From: an uncultured Oscillospiraceae bacterium
GTDB taxonomy: Bacteria; Bacillota; Clostridia; Oscillospirales; Oscillospiraceae
DNA length: 57,556 nt
Direction: 5' to 3'
Assembly (NCBI GenBank): GCA_934631005.1
Contig: CAKTXA010000015.1
Span: forward strand, 1 to 57,556
Shown one piece after another: positions 26,938 to 35,303 of this stretch. The notes below the pieces were generated by a model, which saw only the letters and a list, made by a program, of their open reading frames with translations, did no database searches and was not told the DNA's origin. The stretch's first letter is position 1. Each line of letters opens with the position of its first letter. The translations under genes were made by a program, and so were the position numbers.

Positions 26938-26964
26938 CCCCGGCGGGGGCGGCCCGCCGGGGGG
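26938..26964. terminator. GC-rich hairpin after the SLH gene remnant
   Basis: Stem CCCCGGCGGG / CCCGCCGGGG around GGCGG, just past the stop of the remnant at 26972. There is no strong T-run, so the terminator role is tentative. Confidence 0.45.
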
Positions 26965-26971
26965 TGTCTGC

Positions 26972-27164
26972 TCAGTCCGCGAACGCGCGGTAGAGGAAGG
27001 TCACGATCTGCGCCCGCGTGCACGGGAACGCCGCGCCGAACAGGGCATTTCCGATGCCGTCCGTGATTTTCGTTGCGCCGGAGACGGTAACGGTGCCGCC
27101 GTTCACATAGATCGCGCCGCCGTTGTTTGTCGCAGTATTAGAAGCTGATGATCCGTTTTTTCAA
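26972..27164 (-). pseudogene. Internally deleted SLH-domain surface protein gene
   Basis: A strong site GGAGGAAACGTT precedes TTG (27164), which reads MKKRIISF and then stops at 27140-27138. In another frame the sequence continues TNNGGAIYVNGGTVTVSGAT and ends with the last part of an SLH domain (CTRAQIVTFLYRAFAD, stop at 26972). This matches the start (TTG-AAA-AAA-CG) and end (CTRAQIVTMLYR) of the large SLH protein at 35989. I infer that a long secreted repeat protein lost its middle by deletion, leaving its two ends fused out of frame. Confidence 0.7.
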
Positions 27165-27198
27165 AACGTTTCCTCCTTTTTGCGGCCAGAGGGGGATC

Positions 27199-27240
27199 GT
27201 GCTCTCCCGCGGGAGAGCACGAAGAGGGCACGCCCTCTTC
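27199..27240. repeat. Two abutting palindromes in the leader of the SLH remnant
   Basis: GTGCTCTCCCG / CGGGAGAGCAC (27199-27220, perfect) is immediately followed by GAAGAGGGC-AC-GCCCTCTTC (27221-27240). They lie about 35 bases upstream of the remnant's ribosome binding site. Confidence 0.8.
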
Positions 27241-27375
27241 GCCGCATGATGTGACAATTTACCATTCCCATCATACCACGCCCCCCGCAGCGCACGGATT
27301 GCGTCTTCACGCAATGTTCTTGCAAAATCTATCAAATGCGCCGATCTCCCAGTCATAACGCAGCGGGTACGTTCC

Positions 27376-27704
27376 CAGTCGTAACGTAGGGGCGGGGCTT
27401 GCCCCGCCCGCCGATACGCGCCATCGTTCTTTTGCGGCAGTGCCGATTTGCTGAGGGCCCCTTGGCTTCCCCTGGGGGAAGCTGGCTGCGGAGCGCAGCG
27501 GAGCAGACTGATGAGGGCCGGGGAGCACTGAAACATAGCTTAGCAGTTGTTCCAAAATGTAACTGCTCCCCGACCCTCATCAGTCGCCTGCGGCGACAGC
27601 TTCCCCCAGGGGAAGCCATGGGGTGCATTCCGCTCCGCGGTGCGTGCAAAAGCCGCAGCTGCCCACCAGCGGGCGGGGCAAGCCCCGCCCCTACATTACG
27701 ACTA
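27376..27704. repeat. R element copy 8, full length, GGCGGGG-type ends
   Basis: Complete, with both ends carrying the variant spelling GTAGGGGCGGGGCTTGCCCC and its complement. The same change on both arms preserves pairing. The left end reads AGTCGTAACG and the right CATTACGACT. Two different hairpins flank the inner stem: CTGCGGAGCGCAGCGGAGCAG on the left and GTCGCC-TGC-GGCGAC on the right. Confidence 0.9.
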
Positions 27705-27741
27705 AAAAATCGGTGCGGCCAAACGGGGCGCTGCAAAAATG

Positions 27742-27774
27742 AAAAGGAGGAGCCTCCCGGCTCCTCCTTTTTTT
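27742..27774. terminator. Intrinsic terminator of mfd
   Basis: Stem AAAAGGAGGAGCC / GGCTCCTCCTTTT with loop TCCC, beginning at the mfd stop codon on the minus strand. Confidence 0.88.
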
Positions 27775-30700
27775 ATTCTGCTTTTCCTCGCATGGCTGCG
27801 TAATCCGCCACCAGCGCTTTGGCCAGCTTCAGGGGGTCCTCGCCTTTTTTGAGCCGCAGGGTGATGGCGGCGGGGAGTTTGGCGGAGAAGAACGTGCGGC
27901 CGGCGTAAGGCGGTTTGGCGCAGAGCTCGGCGATGGCGGCAAAATCGAACGCGCCGAGGGTGAAGGTGAGCGTGTCGCCCTTCTGGGCGATCTCGGTCAT
28001 GCCCGCCGCGGCCGCGCGGGCGCGCAGAAGGGCGATGTCCAACAGGTTCAGCACGCCCTTCGGCGTGTCGCCGAAGCGGTCGACGATCTCGTCGAGCAGA
28101 TCGTCGGCGTCCTGCTGCGTGCGCACGGCGGCCATGCGGCGGTAAAGATCCATGCGCTGCTCGCCGGACGGGACGTAATTTTTGTCGATATTCGCCGTGA
28201 CGTTGAGGTCGGCGGTGCACTCCGGCTCCTTGAGCGCCGTCTCGCCGCGCTGCTCCAAAACGGCGTCCTCCAAAAGCTTGAGATACAGGTCATAGCCGAC
28301 GGACATCATGTGCCCCGACTGCTCCGCGCCGAGCAGGTCGCCCGCGCCGCGGATCTCCAGATCGCGCATGGCGATCTTGAAGCCGGAGCCGAACTCGGCA
28401 TACTCCCGGATGGCGTTGAGCCGCTTTTCGGCGACCTCGGTGAGGACCTTGCCCCGCCGGAACGTGAGGTACGCGAACGCGTGCCGGCTCGACCGGCCCA
28501 CGCGCCCGCGCAGCTGGTGCAGCTGCGCAAGACCCAGCCGGTCGGCGTCCTCGATGATGAGCGTGTTCACGTTCGGCAGGTCGATGCCCGTCTCGATGAT
28601 CGTGGTGCAGACGAGCACCTGAATTTCGCCCTCGGCCATGCGCTGCATCACATTTCCCAGCTGCTCCTCGTTCATTTTGCCGTGCGCCGTGGCGACCTCC
28701 ACCTCGCCCAGCCGCTCGCGCAGGCGCGCGGCGCACTGGTCGATGGACTCCACGCGGTTGTGAAGATAATACACCTGCCCGCCGCGCTCCAGCTCGCGCC
28801 GGATGGCGGTGTCGAGCACGCGCTCGTTATATTCCAGCACGAACGTCTGCACCGGGTAGCGGTCCTGCGGCGGCTGCTCGATGGTGGACATATCGCGAAG
28901 ACCCGACAGGGCCATATTGAGCGTGCGCGGGATGGGCGTTGCCGAGAGCGTCAGCACATCCACGCCGCGCGAGAGTTCTTTCAGCCGCTCCTTGTGGCTC
29001 ACGCCGAAGCGCTGCTCCTCGTCCACGATGAGAAGGCCGAGGCTTTTGAACTGAATGTCCTTCTGCAGCAGCTTGTGCGTGCCGATGATCATGTCCACCT
29101 TGCCCGCGGCGAGCGCGGCGAGCGTTTTTTTCTGCTGCGCCGCCGTGCGGAAGCGGGAGAGCACGTCGATCGTCACCGGGAACGAGCCGAAGCGCCGCAG
29201 CGCCGTGGTGTAATGCTGCTGCGCCAGCACCGTGGTCGGCACGAGGATGGCGACCTGCTTGCCGTCGAGCATACACTTCATGGCCGCGCGCAGCGCGACC
29301 TCGGTCTTTCCGAAGCCCACGTCGCCGCAGAGCAGCCGCTCCATCGGCACGGGCGACTCCATGTCGTGCTTGATCTCCTCGATGCAGCGCAGCTGATCGT
29401 CGGTCTCGGGGTACTCGAAGGACTCCTCGAACTCCTGCTGCCACGGCGTGTCGGCGGCGAAGGCAAAGCCCGGCAGGCGCTTGCGCGCGGCGTAGAGCTG
29501 GATGAGGCCCTTGGCCATGTCCGTGGCTGCGGCCTTGGCCTTCGCCTTTGTTTTCTGCCACTGGTCGCCGCCGAGCTTGTTGAGCCGCACCGGCGCGTCC
29601 TCGCCGCCGCCGATGTATTTGCTCACGAGATCGAGCTGCGTGGCCGGGACGTAGAGCGCGTCGGTGCCCTGATAGGCGATCTTCACATAGTCCTTGAGCG
29701 CACCGTCTACACGGATCTGCTCCATGCCGACGTACCGGCCGATGCCGTGGTGCTCATGCACCACGAGGTCGCCGGGGGTGAGATCGGTGAACGAGTCGAG
29801 CTTTTTGCGGTTCGTCGCCCGCCTGGGGGGCGATTTTTTCCTGCGGTCGGCCCGGGCCAGGAGCTGCCCCTCGGTGAGCACCGCGAATTTGAGGTCGGGA
29901 TACTCCATGCCGGCAGGCAAACTGCCGTCGGTGATGAGAATTTGCCCCGGCTGCGGCAGCGCCGTGCACGGGAAGGCGAGCATCGCCGCCACGCCCTGCG
30001 CCTGCAGCATTTCCTTGAGGATCTCGCCCCGGCGCTTGCCGCCGCACAGGACAAGGCTGCCGAATTCGCTCGACGCGTAGTGCTTCAGGTCCTGCACCGC
30101 CGTATCGAGACTCCCGCCGTAGCCCGGCAGCTGCTTGGACACGATGCTGTACAGTGCCTGCGGCGGCAGGCTCTCGGGGTACTGCGCGGCGAGGAACGCG
30201 TCAAAATACGCCGCGCCGCGGCCCGCAAAGCTGCCCGCCGCGTCCTCCAGGCTCTGCGAAAAATCGCACAGCTCGCCCGCGAGCGTGCCGTCCTGCAAAA
30301 ACGCGTCCAGCTGCAGGCCCAGCTCCTCCGTGCGCGCCTTTTCCGCGCGGCGCAGGTTCCCGTGGTCGCAGAAAAACACGAGCGCGTCCTGCGAAACGTA
30401 GTCCGCCGCCGTGGTCAGCTCGGGGTAGATGAGCGCCAGATACCGGTCAGCCGCCGCAAACGGCAGGCCGGACGCCAGCTTTTCGCGGTCGGCTTCCAGC
30501 GTTTTGACGAGCGCTTCGTTCGGCGTTTTGCGGCGTTTTTGCCGCGCGATGAGCGCCGTGAGGTCGCTGCACAGCCCGGCGCGCCCGCCGGGGTGCAGAT
30601 CGGCCACGCTCTCCGCCACCGGCAGGAGCACCGCTTCGTCAGCGTTCTCCGTGCGCCGCTGCGTCACGGGGTCAAAATAGCCCATGGCGTCGAGCTCGTC

Positions 30701-31288
30701 GCCAAAGAACTCCGCGCGCACCGGCTGCGGCGCGGCCGGCGAAAACACGTCCAGAATGCCGCCGCGCAGCGCGAACTGCCCCACGCCCTCCACGAGCGTG
30801 GTGCGCGTATAGCCCGCCGCTGTGAGCCGCGCGAGCAGCTCGTCCATCTCAAATGCCGCGCCGGGGCGCAGCGTGACGGACGCGGAAAACAGCGTCTGCC
30901 GCGGCATCGTGCGCAGGGAAAGCGCCTCGAACGACGTGACCACCACGCGCGCCGCGCCGGTCGCGAGCGCGTATAAAAGCCGCAGCCGCCGCTGCTCCCA
31001 CTCGCGCGAGACGCCCGCGGCGTCGTAAAACGTGAGCATCCGGCCGGGCAGCACCTCCGGCGGCTCGGGCAAAAACGCCGCCAGCTCCGCCTGCACGCGC
31101 TGCGCCGCCAGATCGTCCTGACAGACGATGAGCGCAGGCTGCCCGGTGTCGGCGATGAGCGAGGCGATGACATGGCTCCGGCAGATCTGGCTCACCCCCG
31201 ACACCGCCACCACCTGCCCCCCCGCAAGGGAGCCCAGCAGCTTCCGATATTCCGGCAGAGATGCCAATACATTGAGCAGGATGGACAT
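27773..31288 (-). CDS. mfd: Transcription-repair coupling factor
   Basis: A 1171-residue translocase that removes RNA polymerase stalled at DNA lesions and recruits UvrA. The UvrB-like N-terminal modules come first. The RNA polymerase-interacting domain (FTDLTPGDLVVHEHHGIGRY) is near 490. The RecG-like motor has Walker A GDVGFGKTE near 655, the DEEQRFG box near 757 and the QLRGRVGRS motif VI region. The C-terminal TRCF domain follows residue 1000. The start is ATG 31288, 7 bases behind AGGAGG. It is downstream of glmU-prs-pth as in B. subtilis, separated by an R element. Confidence 0.96.
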   Translation of the reverse strand: MSILLNVLASLPEYRKLLGSLAGGQVVAVSGVSQICRSHVIASLIADTGQPALIVCQDDLAAQRVQAELAAFLPEPPEVLPGRMLTFYDAAGVSREWEQRRLRLLYALATGAARVVVTSFEALSLRTMPRQTLFSASVTLRPGAAFEMDELLARLTAAGYTRTTLVEGVGQFALRGGILDVFSPAAPQPVRAEFFGDELDAMGYFDPVTQRRTENADEAVLLPVAESVADLHPGGRAGLCSDLTALIARQKRRKTPNEALVKTLEADREKLASGLPFAAADRYLALIYPELTTAADYVSQDALVFFCDHGNLRRAEKARTEELGLQLDAFLQDGTLAGELCDFSQSLEDAAGSFAGRGAAYFDAFLAAQYPESLPPQALYSIVSKQLPGYGGSLDTAVQDLKHYASSEFGSLVLCGGKRRGEILKEMLQAQGVAAMLAFPCTALPQPGQILITDGSLPAGMEYPDLKFAVLTEGQLLARADRRKKSPPRRATNRKKLDSFTDLTPGDLVVHEHHGIGRYVGMEQIRVDGALKDYVKIAYQGTDALYVPATQLDLVSKYIGGGEDAPVRLNKLGGDQWQKTKAKAKAAATDMAKGLIQLYAARKRLPGFAFAADTPWQQEFEESFEYPETDDQLRCIEEIKHDMESPVPMERLLCGDVGFGKTEVALRAAMKCMLDGKQVAILVPTTVLAQQHYTTALRRFGSFPVTIDVLSRFRTAAQQKKTLAALAAGKVDMIIGTHKLLQKDIQFKSLGLLIVDEEQRFGVSHKERLKELSRGVDVLTLSATPIPRTLNMALSGLRDMSTIEQPPQDRYPVQTFVLEYNERVLDTAIRRELERGGQVYYLHNRVESIDQCAARLRERLGEVEVATAHGKMNEEQLGNVMQRMAEGEIQVLVCTTIIETGIDLPNVNTLIIEDADRLGLAQLHQLRGRVGRSSRHAFAYLTFRRGKVLTEVAEKRLNAIREYAEFGSGFKIAMRDLEIRGAGDLLGAEQSGHMMSVGYDLYLKLLEDAVLEQRGETALKEPECTADLNVTANIDKNYVPSGEQRMDLYRRMAAVRTQQDADDLLDEIVDRFGDTPKGVLNLLDIALLRARAAAAGMTEIAQKGDTLTFTLGAFDFAAIAELCAKPPYAGRTFFSAKLPAAITLRLKKGEDPLKLAKALVADYAAMRGKAE

Positions 31289-31398
31289 AGGGGAACCTCC
31301 TCGCGCCCGCACGGGCGCACTTTTTCACTCTTCACTCTTCATCATTCATTCCGTGAGGTTAATGAATAATGAATGATGAATAATGAAGAATGAATAAT

Positions 31399-31677
31399 TT
31401 TAGTCGTAACGTAGGGGAGGGGCTTGCCCCTCCCGCCGGTTGGCAGCGGCGAATCCCGCACGCAGCGGCGAATTGTAGGCATCCCCTTGCCTTCCCCTCG
31501 GGGAAGGTGCCCCCGAAGGGGGCGGATGAGGGCCGGGGAGCACTAAAACATAGCTTAGCAGTTATGCCAAAACGCAACTGCTCCCCGGCCCTCATCAGTC
31601 AGCCTGCGGCTGACAGCTTCCCCCAGGGGAAGCTATGCGGTGCCTACATTTCGCCGCTGCGTCGGGGATTCGGCAGA
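31399..31677. repeat. R element copy 9, left inverted repeat only
   Basis: The left terminal repeat and inner stem (31526 and 31580) are intact; the hairpin is GTCAGCC-TGC-GGCTGAC. The right side ends in GCGTCGGGGATTCGGCAG without the terminal repeat. Before it, 31320-31398 holds short A/T-rich direct repeats (GAATAATGAA, CACTCTTCAC). Together they fill the gap between pth and mfd. Confidence 0.85.
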
Positions 31678-31746
31678 AAGGCGCAAATTCGCCTCCACGC
31701 GCGAGCGCGGCGATGGGGGGTTCCCATCGCCGTGGCGGCTTTCTCT

Positions 31747-32340
31747 TTATAATCCGTTGAACTCCGCGGCGGCCTTTTGGCAGCCGTGGTCTATGATGCA
31801 CAGCGCTGCTTCGGCGGCGTGGCCTAACGCGGTCTCGATGAGGGGCTGCTGGGCCTTCGGGATCTGCCCCAGCACCCAGTCGGCAAGGTCGTAGTCCGGC
31901 GACGGCTTTTCGCCCACGCCGATCTTCACCCGCGGGAAGTCCTCGGAATGCAGGCTGTAGATGATGGACTTGATGCCGTTATGCCCCCCGGCGGAGCCGG
32001 ACGGGCGGACGCGGATGCGCCCGGGCGCGAGCGAAACATCGTCAAACAGCACCAGCACCCGCTCCGGCGGGAGCTTGTAAAACTGCACCGCCTGCTCCAC
32101 GGCCATGCCGGACGCGTTCATAAACGTCTCCGGCTTCATCAGCAGCAGCTTCTGCCCGCGGTACGTCGCCTGCGCGGTGAGGGCGCGGAACCTCGCCTTT
32201 TTGACGCACACGCCGAGCTGCCCGGCGAGGAGGTCCAGCGCGCGGAAGCCCATATTGTGCCGCGTGCGCTCATACTCCCTGCCGGGGTTGCCAAGGCCGA
32301 CGATCAGCCAGTCGCAGGCGGGCTTTTTTCCGAACAGCAT
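31747..32340 (-). CDS. pth: Peptidyl-tRNA hydrolase
   Basis: 197 residues; releases tRNA from stalled peptidyl-tRNA. GLGNPGREYERTRHNMGF near the N-terminus carries the catalytic His and binding Asn. FMNASGMAV near 75 and SAGGHNGIKSI near 117 are further family hallmarks. The ATG at 32340 overlaps the prs stop by one base (TGATG), so translation is coupled. Length is typical. Confidence 0.95.
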   Translation of the reverse strand: MLFGKKPACDWLIVGLGNPGREYERTRHNMGFRALDLLAGQLGVCVKKARFRALTAQATYRGQKLLLMKPETFMNASGMAVEQAVQFYKLPPERVLVLFDDVSLAPGRIRVRPSGSAGGHNGIKSIIYSLHSEDFPRVKIGVGEKPSPDYDLADWVLGQIPKAQQPLIETALGHAAEAALCIIDHGCQKAAAEFNGL

Positions 32341-33290
32341 CAGAACAGGACAGACATCGAGTTCTCCTCGTAAATGCGCTGGATGGCGTCGGCAAAGACG
32401 GGGGAGATGTCGATGTAGTTGATGTTGGCGGGCAGGCCCTCGGGCGCGGGGATGGTGTTGAGCAGCGTCAGCTCCTTGATATAGCTGCTGCCGATGCGCT
32501 CGAGCGCCGGGCCGGACAGCACGCCGTGGGACGCGCAGGCGTACACCTCCGTCGCCCCGCCGATCTCCACGATTGCCTTGGCCGCGTTGCAAAGAGACCC
32601 CGCCGTGTCGACCATGTCGTCAAACAGGATGCACTTTTTGCCGCGCACGTCGCCGATGACGTTCATCACCTCGCAGCAGTTGGCCTTTTCGCGGCGCTTA
32701 TCCACGATGGCAAGGCCCATGCCCATCTTGTTGGCGAACGTCCGGCTGCGTGCCACGGAGCCGACGTCCGGCGAGACGACGACCATCTGCTCATGGTCGG
32801 GGAATTTATCCATATAGTATTTCACGAACGCGGGGTTTGCCAGCAGATTATCCACGGGGATGTCGAAGAAGCCCTGGATCTGGGCGGCGTGCAGATCCAT
32901 GGTGAGCACGCGGTCGGCGCCCGCGGCCTCGATCATGTTGGCGACGAGCTTGGCCGAGATGGGGTCGCGGCCCTTGGCCTTGCGGTCCTGCCGGGCATAG
33001 CCGAAATACGGGATGACGGCGGTGATGCGGCCGGCGGAGGCGCGCTTGCAGGCGTCGATCATAATGAGCAGCTCCATGAGGTTGTTGTTCACGGGCTTGC
33101 AGGTGGACTGGACGAGGAACACGTCGCTGCCGCGGACGGATTCGTTGATGGTCAGCGAGACCTCGCCGTCGGCAAAGGTCGTGACGGTGCAGTCACCCAG
33201 CGGCAGCCACAGCTTGCGGCAGATGCCCTCGGCGAACGGCCGGTTCGCGTTGGCACAGAACACCTTGACGTTTTTCCCATGCGAAATCAT
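32340..33290 (-). CDS. prs: Ribose-phosphate pyrophosphokinase
   Basis: 316 residues; makes PRPP from ribose 5-phosphate and ATP for nucleotide, His and Trp synthesis. It has the class I signature DLHAAQIQGFFD near 135, the flexible loop VSPDVGSVARSR near 172, and the PRPP-binding loop ILFDDMVDTAGS near 225. The start ATG 33290 follows GAGGGG. It lies 122 bases after the glmU-like gene and is probably in the same operon. Confidence 0.95.
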   Translation of the reverse strand: MISHGKNVKVFCANANRPFAEGICRKLWLPLGDCTVTTFADGEVSLTINESVRGSDVFLVQSTCKPVNNNLMELLIMIDACKRASAGRITAVIPYFGYARQDRKAKGRDPISAKLVANMIEAAGADRVLTMDLHAAQIQGFFDIPVDNLLANPAFVKYYMDKFPDHEQMVVVSPDVGSVARSRTFANKMGMGLAIVDKRREKANCCEVMNVIGDVRGKKCILFDDMVDTAGSLCNAAKAIVEIGGATEVYACASHGVLSGPALERIGSSYIKELTLLNTIPAPEGLPANINYIDISPVFADAIQRIYEENSMSVLF

Positions 33291-33412
33291 ATGAAATTAC
33301 CCCTCTTCGTTTTCCGGCAAAGTATCCCTCTTTGCCTGATATTTTTTCTATCAGTTCGCAAAATCTCTCTTACTTTTTATATCACAAAGCCCTATCTGGG
33401 CGATGCTTCGTG

Positions 33413-34606
33413 TTAGCCCTCGGGCTTGGGCTGCTTGAGCTTGTGCTTCGCGGCCCAGTCCTTTTTGTTCGACTGGTGCGCGCGCGCCACGGCCAGCGCC
33501 TGCGGCGGCACATCCTCGGTGATGGTGGAGCCCGCGGCGGTATATGCCCCGTCGCCCACGGTGACGGGCGCGACGAGGTTCGTGTTGCAGCCGATGAAGG
33601 CGTCGTTTCCGATGACGGTGCGGTGCTTCTGCGCGCGGTCATAGTTGACCGTGACGGTGCCGCAGCCGAAGTTCACCCGCTCGCCCACGTCGCTGTCGCC
33701 CACGTAGGTCAGGTGCGCGATCTTCGTCCCGTCGCCGACGGTGGAGTTCTTGACCTCCACAAAATCGCCGACCTTCACGCCGTTTCCGATCGTGCAGCCG
33801 GGGCGGATGTAGGCAAACGGCCCCACCTGCGCGTCATAGCCGATGCTGGACGAGAACGCGTGCGTCGCGCGGACGGCCGCGCCGTCGCCCACGCGCACAT
33901 CCTCCAAAAACGTATTCGGCCCGATGGTGCAGTTTTTGCCGATGCGCGTGCCGCCGCGCAAAATCGTCCCGGGCAGCAGCGCCGTCCCCGCGCCGACGGT
34001 CACGGTGGGGTCGACGTAGGTGTTGTCGTAATCCCAAATTTCCACGCCCTGCCGCGCCAGGCTCTCCAGATGGGCAAGGCCCAAAATCGGCTGCCAGTGC
34101 GGCAGCTCCTGCATGGACGTGACGGCATACACGCCGTCGCGGTCGGTGTACGGCACGCCGTGCTCTTTCAGAAAATCGGTAAAGATGAATTTGTCGTCCA
34201 GCGCGTCCATCAGCGCCTGCCGGCGGACGGAGGTGACGTTGCTCTCCAGCGGCGCGCCCGCGGGCTCGTCATCCAGCGCAAACGGCAGAATGACTGCCGG
34301 GCCGGTGACCACGATGAGCTCTTCCTCCGACTCCTCCGCCGTGGACAAAAACACGTGCAGCTCGTCCGCCACCTGCTCCGCCGCCGGGCAGCGGAACTCG
34401 ACATCCTCCGGGAAGCACGCGCGGGCCTCGCGCTTAAAGCGCTCATGGCAAACCAAAAAGAAACGCCCGACACCCCCGGCAAGCAGTGCGTTTGCCAGCC
34501 AGGTGAGTAAAGGCGTCCCCATAATATTCTGCAGCATCATCGGACGGTCATAGCCGGTCTTGCCGGTGTCATCCGGCACAAAAACGATTGCAGACAGTTC
34601 AGACAT
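33413..34606 (-). CDS. GlmU-like protein with degenerate pyrophosphorylase half
   Basis: 397 residues against about 456 for usual GlmU. The C-terminal left-handed beta-helix acetyltransferase domain (about 185-390) is well conserved: NTYVDPTVTVGAGT, hexapeptide repeats, YIRPG, KIAHLTYVGDSDVG and NFGCGTVTVNYD. These support glucosamine-1-phosphate N-acetyltransferase activity. The N-terminal half lacks the nucleotide-binding motif LxxGxGTRM; the equivalent place reads FVPDDTGKTGYDRP, and the domain is about 60 residues short. Uridylyltransferase activity is therefore doubtful and may be supplied by another enzyme. The gene occupies the gcaD/glmU slot before prs. ATG 34606 follows GAGGGAGAGGG. 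Confidence 0.85.
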   Translation of the reverse strand: MSELSAIVFVPDDTGKTGYDRPMMLQNIMGTPLLTWLANALLAGGVGRFFLVCHERFKREARACFPEDVEFRCPAAEQVADELHVFLSTAEESEEELIVVTGPAVILPFALDDEPAGAPLESNVTSVRRQALMDALDDKFIFTDFLKEHGVPYTDRDGVYAVTSMQELPHWQPILGLAHLESLARQGVEIWDYDNTYVDPTVTVGAGTALLPGTILRGGTRIGKNCTIGPNTFLEDVRVGDGAAVRATHAFSSSIGYDAQVGPFAYIRPGCTIGNGVKVGDFVEVKNSTVGDGTKIAHLTYVGDSDVGERVNFGCGTVTVNYDRAQKHRTVIGNDAFIGCNTNLVAPVTVGDGAYTAAGSTITEDVPPQALAVARAHQSNKKDWAAKHKLKQPKPEG

Positions 34607-34640
34607 AGCCCTCTCCCTCCGATCGGATTCGTTCAGCGTC

Positions 34641-34669
34641 ATTATACCAAAGAAAAATCGTTTTGTACA
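34641..34669 (-). promoter_or_regulatory. Promoter of the glmU-like/prs/pth operon
   Basis: TGTACA (34669-34664), 17-base spacer, TATAAT (34646-34641) on the minus strand; identical boxes and spacing to the yfmF promoter. Confidence 0.75.
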
Positions 34670-34734
34670 GGCGCATTTCGCCGGAAAACCGGAGAAAAAC
34701 GCCCCGTTTTTCCGCCAAAAAACCTTAAAGTACC

Positions 34735-35235
34735 TTAAAGTACCTTTTCGTACCAGGCCATGGAGTAGTCCCGGCCGAATTTTTCCGCGCAGTTCTCAAA
34801 AAAGCCCACGCGGCGGTAGCCCATTTTTTCGTGGAAGCGCGGGCTGTCCATCGTGAGATACGGGTCGTCCCCGTTCGGGATGGCGATGCAGGCATACGCC
34901 CGGCGCACGCCCATGGCCTTCAGGCGCTGTTCCAGCTCCGTGTACAGCGCCCGCCCATAGCCGCGGCGGCGGACATCGCCCCGCAGATACACCGTCAGCT
35001 CCGCCGAGCAGTCATACGCCCGCCGGGGGTTGAGATGCCCGGCGTAGGCATAGCCCATGAGCACGCCGCCGTCCCACAGCGTGAGATAGGGGTAGCGCGC
35101 CAGCGTCCGCTCGATGCGCCCCGCGAATTCCGCGACCGACGGCACCTCATACTCAAAGCTCACCGCCGTCTTTTCCACATACGGCGCATAGACCCCCAAG
35201 ATCTCCGCCGCATCCGAGACCAAAGCCTCCCGCAT
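34735..35235 (-). CDS. GNAT-family N-acetyltransferase, phosphinothricin-acetyltransferase-like
   Basis: 166 residues with the Pat-type layout: VYAPYVEKTAVSFEYEVPS near the N-terminus, GYAYAGHLNPRRAYDCSAELTVYL, then the acetyl-CoA loop RRRGYGRALY and MGYRRVGFF near the C-terminus. It probably acetylates a small amine or amino-acid analogue; the substrate is unknown. The start is uncertain. ATG 35235 is listed; TTG 35244 in frame lies 8 bases after GGGGGG and would give MIEMREA. The 3' end runs into a 10-base tandem repeat (CCTTAAAGTA twice, 34729-34748). Confidence 0.8.
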   Translation of the reverse strand: MREALVSDAAEILGVYAPYVEKTAVSFEYEVPSVAEFAGRIERTLARYPYLTLWDGGVLMGYAYAGHLNPRRAYDCSAELTVYLRGDVRRRGYGRALYTELEQRLKAMGVRRAYACIAIPNGDDPYLTMDSPRFHEKMGYRRVGFFENCAEKFGRDYSMAWYEKVL

Positions 35236-35303
35236 CTCGATCAAACCCAACACCCCCCAAACCGCAGCCATTCTAGCACACTTCGCGGATAATGTAAAGA
35301 TGC

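Noticed and set aside
28310..30976. 888-residue open frame opposite mfd
   Set aside because: Antisense shadow of mfd; composition dominated by Arg/His/Leu/Val from complementary codons, with no start signal.
33332..34510. 392-residue plus frame opposite the GlmU-like gene
   Set aside because: Shadow of the hexapeptide-repeat region, whose periodic codons leave the complement open.
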